In this document: piece by piece, positions 32,801 to 35,430 of the stretch | Position numbering within the stretch: position 1 is the stretch's first letter | Layout: every line of letters starts with the position of its first letter | NCBI GenBank assembly: GCA_002299885.1 | Contig: DBOB01000006.1 | Location: 1-35,430 of the forward strand | Length of the DNA stretch: 35,430 bases | Source: Sediminibacterium sp. UBA657 | GTDB taxonomy: Bacteria; Bacteroidota; Bacteroidia; Chitinophagales; Chitinophagaceae | Direction of reading: 5' to 3' | Translations under genes and position numbers: made by a program | Notes under the pieces: model-generated | What the model saw: only the letters and a program-made list of their open reading frames with translations | The model's database searches: none | Told to the model about the DNA's origin: nothing

Positions 32801-33934
32801 ATGAAAAAATTTTTCAACAACATGGAAGAACGCTTTGTTTTTCCAATTGGTCGAAGATCATGGCAGGTATTATCATTACTTGGACTTGTAGTTTTAGCAT
32901 TAAGTCTTTTATATTTTTTGTTAAATGCTACTCCAACAAGTAGGGACTCTGTCAATGTTAGCAAATCTGAGGTAATTGAAAATAAAGTAGATACCTCAAC
33001 TGTAGTTGTTAGTGCTCCATCTACATGTCCTCAAGAGGAATACAATAACTGGATTGACACATTAAAAAAAGACCTACCTAATAGTGAGTGGGTAAACTTG
33101 GGGGATTCCTCAGAATCATATAATGATTACGCAAGAGATGAATATGGTAATTATATGCAAGATGATTACGGGGATTACGTAATGTACCAAAAAAGAGATT
33201 TTAATAAAAATAGAGAAGCAATTCCAAATGTATTAGAGGATATTTTTAGAAATAGAGGTTATGACTCCACAATGATTTGTGAAAAAGTAGAGTTTATTAA
33301 AATGCTTCATTTTCTAAATAAAAAAGTAGAAAAAACTTATTTGGTAAAAGAGGGCTTTTTTGCTTTTGCATATGGACTTAACGAACTTCCTTCTGTAAGT
33401 TTGAGTAAACTTGAAGATGCTTTTGATTTAAGAAAAGCAATTTTATTATCAGACAAAATCATTAATAATCAAGAGGACCTTAGTGATGCATGGCAGTTTA
33501 TAAGTTATGTTGTAACAAATAGTGTAACAGATCAGCAAATCGATATAGCTATTTCTATAATTAAAGAGCATGCTGCCTTAAAGGATAAAAACTATCCAGC
33601 ATCTAAATATTTTGAGATCGCTAAATTAGTTTTTGATTCAAGCTTAGGGATTGATGATTTGTCAAATGCTGTTAAAGGTTTTAACGAAGATTTAGGGTAT
33701 TATGATAAAAATGATTTGTATAAATCTTTAAAAAGATATTTAAAATTATACAGTGAAAAGGTTGAAATAGCCGAAGAAAAGAAGTCACTTAAAACAATGG
33801 AAAAAGCATTGAATAGAGTTAAATCTCTAACTTTCGCAGGTGGCGCATTCTTATCTATTGTTGCTATTGCCTCAATTTTATTATTATTTTCAATTCAGTC
33901 ATTATTAAAGTCTCATATAAATAAAGACAAATAA
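32801..33934 (+). CDS. Unrecognised membrane protein with N- and C-terminal TM segments
   Basis: I do not recognise this 377-residue protein. It has a cytoplasmic-looking start with basic residues, a membrane segment at about residues 22-42, and a second near the C-terminus at about residues 346-368 followed by a short basic tail. The ~300 residues between are hydrophilic: a Ser/Val-rich linker (45-75), a Tyr/Asp/Gly-rich stretch with a near-repeat (DEYGNY at 113-118, DDYGDY at 121-126), then a mainly helical region, and a charged, possibly coiled-coil segment just before the second membrane helix (about 315-342). This fits a periplasmic domain anchored at both ends. Its codons look more AT-rich than its neighbours'. 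Terminators on both sides make it a single-gene unit, possibly lineage-specific. Confidence 0.75.
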   Translation: MKKFFNNMEERFVFPIGRRSWQVLSLLGLVVLALSLLYFLLNATPTSRDSVNVSKSEVIENKVDTSTVVVSAPSTCPQEEYNNWIDTLKKDLPNSEWVNLGDSSESYNDYARDEYGNYMQDDYGDYVMYQKRDFNKNREAIPNVLEDIFRNRGYDSTMICEKVEFIKMLHFLNKKVEKTYLVKEGFFAFAYGLNELPSVSLSKLEDAFDLRKAILLSDKIINNQEDLSDAWQFISYVVTNSVTDQQIDIAISIIKEHAALKDKNYPASKYFEIAKLVFDSSLGIDDLSNAVKGFNEDLGYYDKNDLYKSLKRYLKLYSEKVEIAEEKKSLKTMEKALNRVKSLTFAGGAFLSIVAIASILLLFSIQSLLKSHINKDK

Positions 33935-33959
33935 TAGTCTCTAATTTTTCTTTTTAAAG

Positions 33960-33999
33960 TAGGGTAAGTAATTTTTGACGATTACTTACCCTATTTTTT
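33960..33999 (+). terminator. Terminator after the orphan membrane protein
   Basis: Perfect 13-bp arms (TAGGGTAAGTAAT and ATTACTTACCCTA) around an 8-nt loop, followed by six T. It lies 25 bp after the stop and 44 bp before fabD. Confidence 0.9.
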
Positions 34000-34043
34000 A
34001 TTGATATATTTAAGTAATTTTACTTTTTAATAAAATCATTTCT

Positions 34044-34937
34044 ATGTCAAAGCATGCATTTGTATTCCCAGGTCAAGGAAGTCAGTTTTCTGGAATGGGA
34101 AAAAATTTATACGAGTCCAATGAAGCCGCAAAAACCTTATTTGAAAAAGCAAATGAAATTGTAGGGTTTCGCATTAGTGACATTATGTTTGAAGGAACAG
34201 ATGAGCAATTAAAACAAACTAATGTCACACAGCCTGCAGTATTTATACATTCTGTGATTGCTTATTTAACGACAGAACATACCACACCAGATATGGTGGC
34301 AGGACATTCTTTGGGAGAATTTAGTGCACTTGTTGCCAATCAAACTTTAAGTTTTGAAGATGCATTACGTTTAGTAAGCATACGTGCAAAAGCGATGCAA
34401 GCTGCTTGTGAAATCCAACCATCCACTATGGCTGCAGTACTAGCATTGGCGGATGATAAAGTAGAAGAAATATGTGCAAGCGTATCTGCTGAATCTGGTG
34501 AGGTAGTGGTGCCTGCCAATTACAATTGCCCTGGTCAGTTGGTGATATCTGGATCCGTAAATGGTATTGAAATTGCATGTGAACAAATGAAAGCAGCGGG
34601 TGCAAAACGTGCTTTGGTTTTACCAGTAGGAGGGGCATTCCACTCACCACTCATGGAGCCAGCGAAAATTGAATTAGCGGCAGCAATTGAAGCCACCACA
34701 TTCAACAATCCAATTTGCCCAGTATACCAAAATGTAACCGCATCTGCAGTGACGGATCCTGCACAAATCAAGGCCAACTTAATCGCACAATTGACCGGTG
34801 CTGTAAAATGGACACAATCTGTGGAAGCCATGGTAGCAGACGGCGCCACCAACTTTACAGAGTTTGGACCAGGTAAGGTTTTACAGGGTTTAGTGCAGAA
34901 AGTGTATAAGGAAGCTATAGTAAACGGCGTAAACTAA
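34044..34937 (+). CDS. fabD: Malonyl-CoA:ACP transacylase FabD
   Basis: FabD loads malonyl groups onto acyl carrier protein to feed fatty-acid elongation. The N-terminal FVFPGQGSQFSGMG motif forms the oxyanion region. The nucleophile elbow is GHSLGEFSAL, with serine in GHSLG. The RAKAMQAACE block carries the malonate-binding arginine, and the catalytic histidine is in GGAFHSPLMEPA. The VTQPAVFIHS and EFGPGKVLQGLV blocks complete the family pattern. The length of 297 aa is normal. It is not next to fabH, fabG or acpP here. Terminators lie on both sides, so it is probably transcribed alone. Confidence 0.96.
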   Translation: MSKHAFVFPGQGSQFSGMGKNLYESNEAAKTLFEKANEIVGFRISDIMFEGTDEQLKQTNVTQPAVFIHSVIAYLTTEHTTPDMVAGHSLGEFSALVANQTLSFEDALRLVSIRAKAMQAACEIQPSTMAAVLALADDKVEEICASVSAESGEVVVPANYNCPGQLVISGSVNGIEIACEQMKAAGAKRALVLPVGGAFHSPLMEPAKIELAAAIEATTFNNPICPVYQNVTASAVTDPAQIKANLIAQLTGAVKWTQSVEAMVADGATNFTEFGPGKVLQGLVQKVYKEAIVNGVN

Positions 34938-34966
34938 AATTTAACACAAAACATAGGATATTAGCT

Positions 34967-34997
34967 AACCCTTCAAGCAATCTTGAGGGGTTTTTTT
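34967..34997 (+). terminator. Terminator after fabD
   Basis: The arms AACCCTTCAAG and CTTGAGGGGTT pair over 11 bp with one G-T pair around CAAT, followed by a T-run. It lies 29 bp after the fabD stop. Confidence 0.92.
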
Positions 34998-35036
34998 CGT
35001 TTTGTTTTTGGGTAGTTATACTATATTCATATTAAA

Positions 35037-35044
35037 TATTTTTG
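35037..35044 (+). promoter_or_regulatory. -7 element before the edge gene
   Basis: TATTTTTG matches TAnnTTTG. It ends 7 bp before the TTG start at 35052. The nearest TTTG upstream is 26 bp away, which is too far for a standard -33, so the call is weak. Confidence 0.35.
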
Positions 35045-35051
35045 TCATATT

Positions 35052-35430
35052 TTGAAAAAAAGGATTTTATATATTTTTTTGGGGTTGATGTTGCTTTCTA
35101 ATGTGGGGATGGGGCAATATAGTTTTTCATTGGCAACAGGAAGTAATGCTAAGCCTCTATACAACTGTAACGATGTTACATTTGACTATTCAAATACTAG
35201 TGGACAAACTGTAAGGCTTTATATATTTTACAAGTTAAATTCATCAGATGCGTATACCCAAATTCCTGGTTATTTTAATGTGAGTAATGGTGCAAGTTCA
35301 AATTATGGTAATTCTTCATCTGGTTTTTATAAAGCTGAATTTAAAAATAATTTAGGAACTGTATTGCTGCATACATCAAATGAATTTGAGGTAGAAATTC
35401 GACCAACACCAAGTGCTCCGATAATTACAA
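35052..35430 (+). CDS. Secreted protein, N-terminal fragment (runs off the right edge)
   Basis: An open frame of 126 codons runs to the window end without a stop. The apparent start is TTG at 35052, giving a classical signal peptide: KKR, a hydrophobic stretch (ILYIFLGLMLLS) and a likely cleavage near NVGMGQ. The mature start (YSFSLATGSNAKPLYNCND) is Ser/Asn/Thr/Tyr-rich with beta-strand character, and the visible end is RPTPSAPIIT. Such Pro/Ser/Thr linkers are common between Ig-like modules of Bacteroidota surface proteins exported by the type IX system (inference only, since the C-terminal sorting domain would be outside the window). The only in-frame ATG options (35088, 35109) would destroy the signal peptide. 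A stop at 35013 closes the frame upstream. Confidence 0.7.
   Translation, partial: MKKRILYIFLGLMLLSNVGMGQYSFSLATGSNAKPLYNCNDVTFDYSNTSGQTVRLYIFYKLNSSDAYTQIPGYFNVSNGASSNYGNSSSGFYKAEFKNNLGTVLLHTSNEFEVEIRPTPSAPIIT

Noticed and set aside
34535..34852. A 105-codon open frame on the - strand inside fabD
   Set aside because: It lies opposite the catalytic region of a clear FabD and has alanine-rich shadow composition.

Overview
The window looks like chromosomal DNA of a Bacteroidota bacterium, most likely a Chitinophagaceae-type member (the family is an inference). The evidence is the gene order of the division and cell-wall cluster, the divergent FtsL-like protein, the long FtsZ with a very acidic linker, the Bacteroidota-type promoter motif (TTTG ... 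TAnnTTTG) before several genes, A-rich leaders instead of strong Shine-Dalgarno sites, and a low-GC, AT-ending codon style.

Positions 1-15935 hold one collinear dcw operon on the + strand: rsmH (cut by the left edge), ftsL-like, ftsI, murE, mraY, murD, ftsW, murG, murC, ftsQ, ftsA and ftsZ. Most genes overlap or lie within about 20 bp of each other. The products carry UDP-MurNAc through peptide addition (MurC, MurD, MurE) and the lipid I/II steps (MraY, MurG) to septal synthesis by FtsW/FtsI and the FtsQ/L/A/Z divisome. MurF, MurB and Ddl are not in the stretch. A strong terminator follows ftsZ.

Positions 16011-28111 are a mosaic of short housekeeping units: a TIGR01777-type epimerase, a FadN-like fused beta-oxidation enzyme (-), an ABC ATPase and a PduO-type cobalamin adenosyltransferase (+), a LolD-like ATPase (-), a small DUF2795 protein (+), then on the - strand a SemiSWEET-like protein, fabI, recN preceded by a TPR protein, and a Nif3-like protein with a zinc-ribbon coiled-coil protein. 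The 297-bp gap at 21796-22092 holds three hairpins, one of them a perfect 23-bp palindrome.

Positions 28188-35430 hold a photolyase (+), the futalosine menaquinone genes mqnB-mqnD (-), two diverged 6-pyruvoyl-tetrahydropterin synthase paralogs followed by folE (+), an unrecognised two-TM protein enclosed by terminators, fabD, and the 5' end of a secreted protein that starts at TTG and runs off the right edge.

No CRISPR array, insertion sequence, tRNA, rRNA or prophage was seen. Most of the window is conserved core genome. The least explained parts are the 32801-33934 orphan, the paired PTPS genes with folE, the mqnB/PTPS divergent promoter region, the apparently leaderless lolD promoter, the lysine-rich FtsQ tail, and the hairpin-rich gap.
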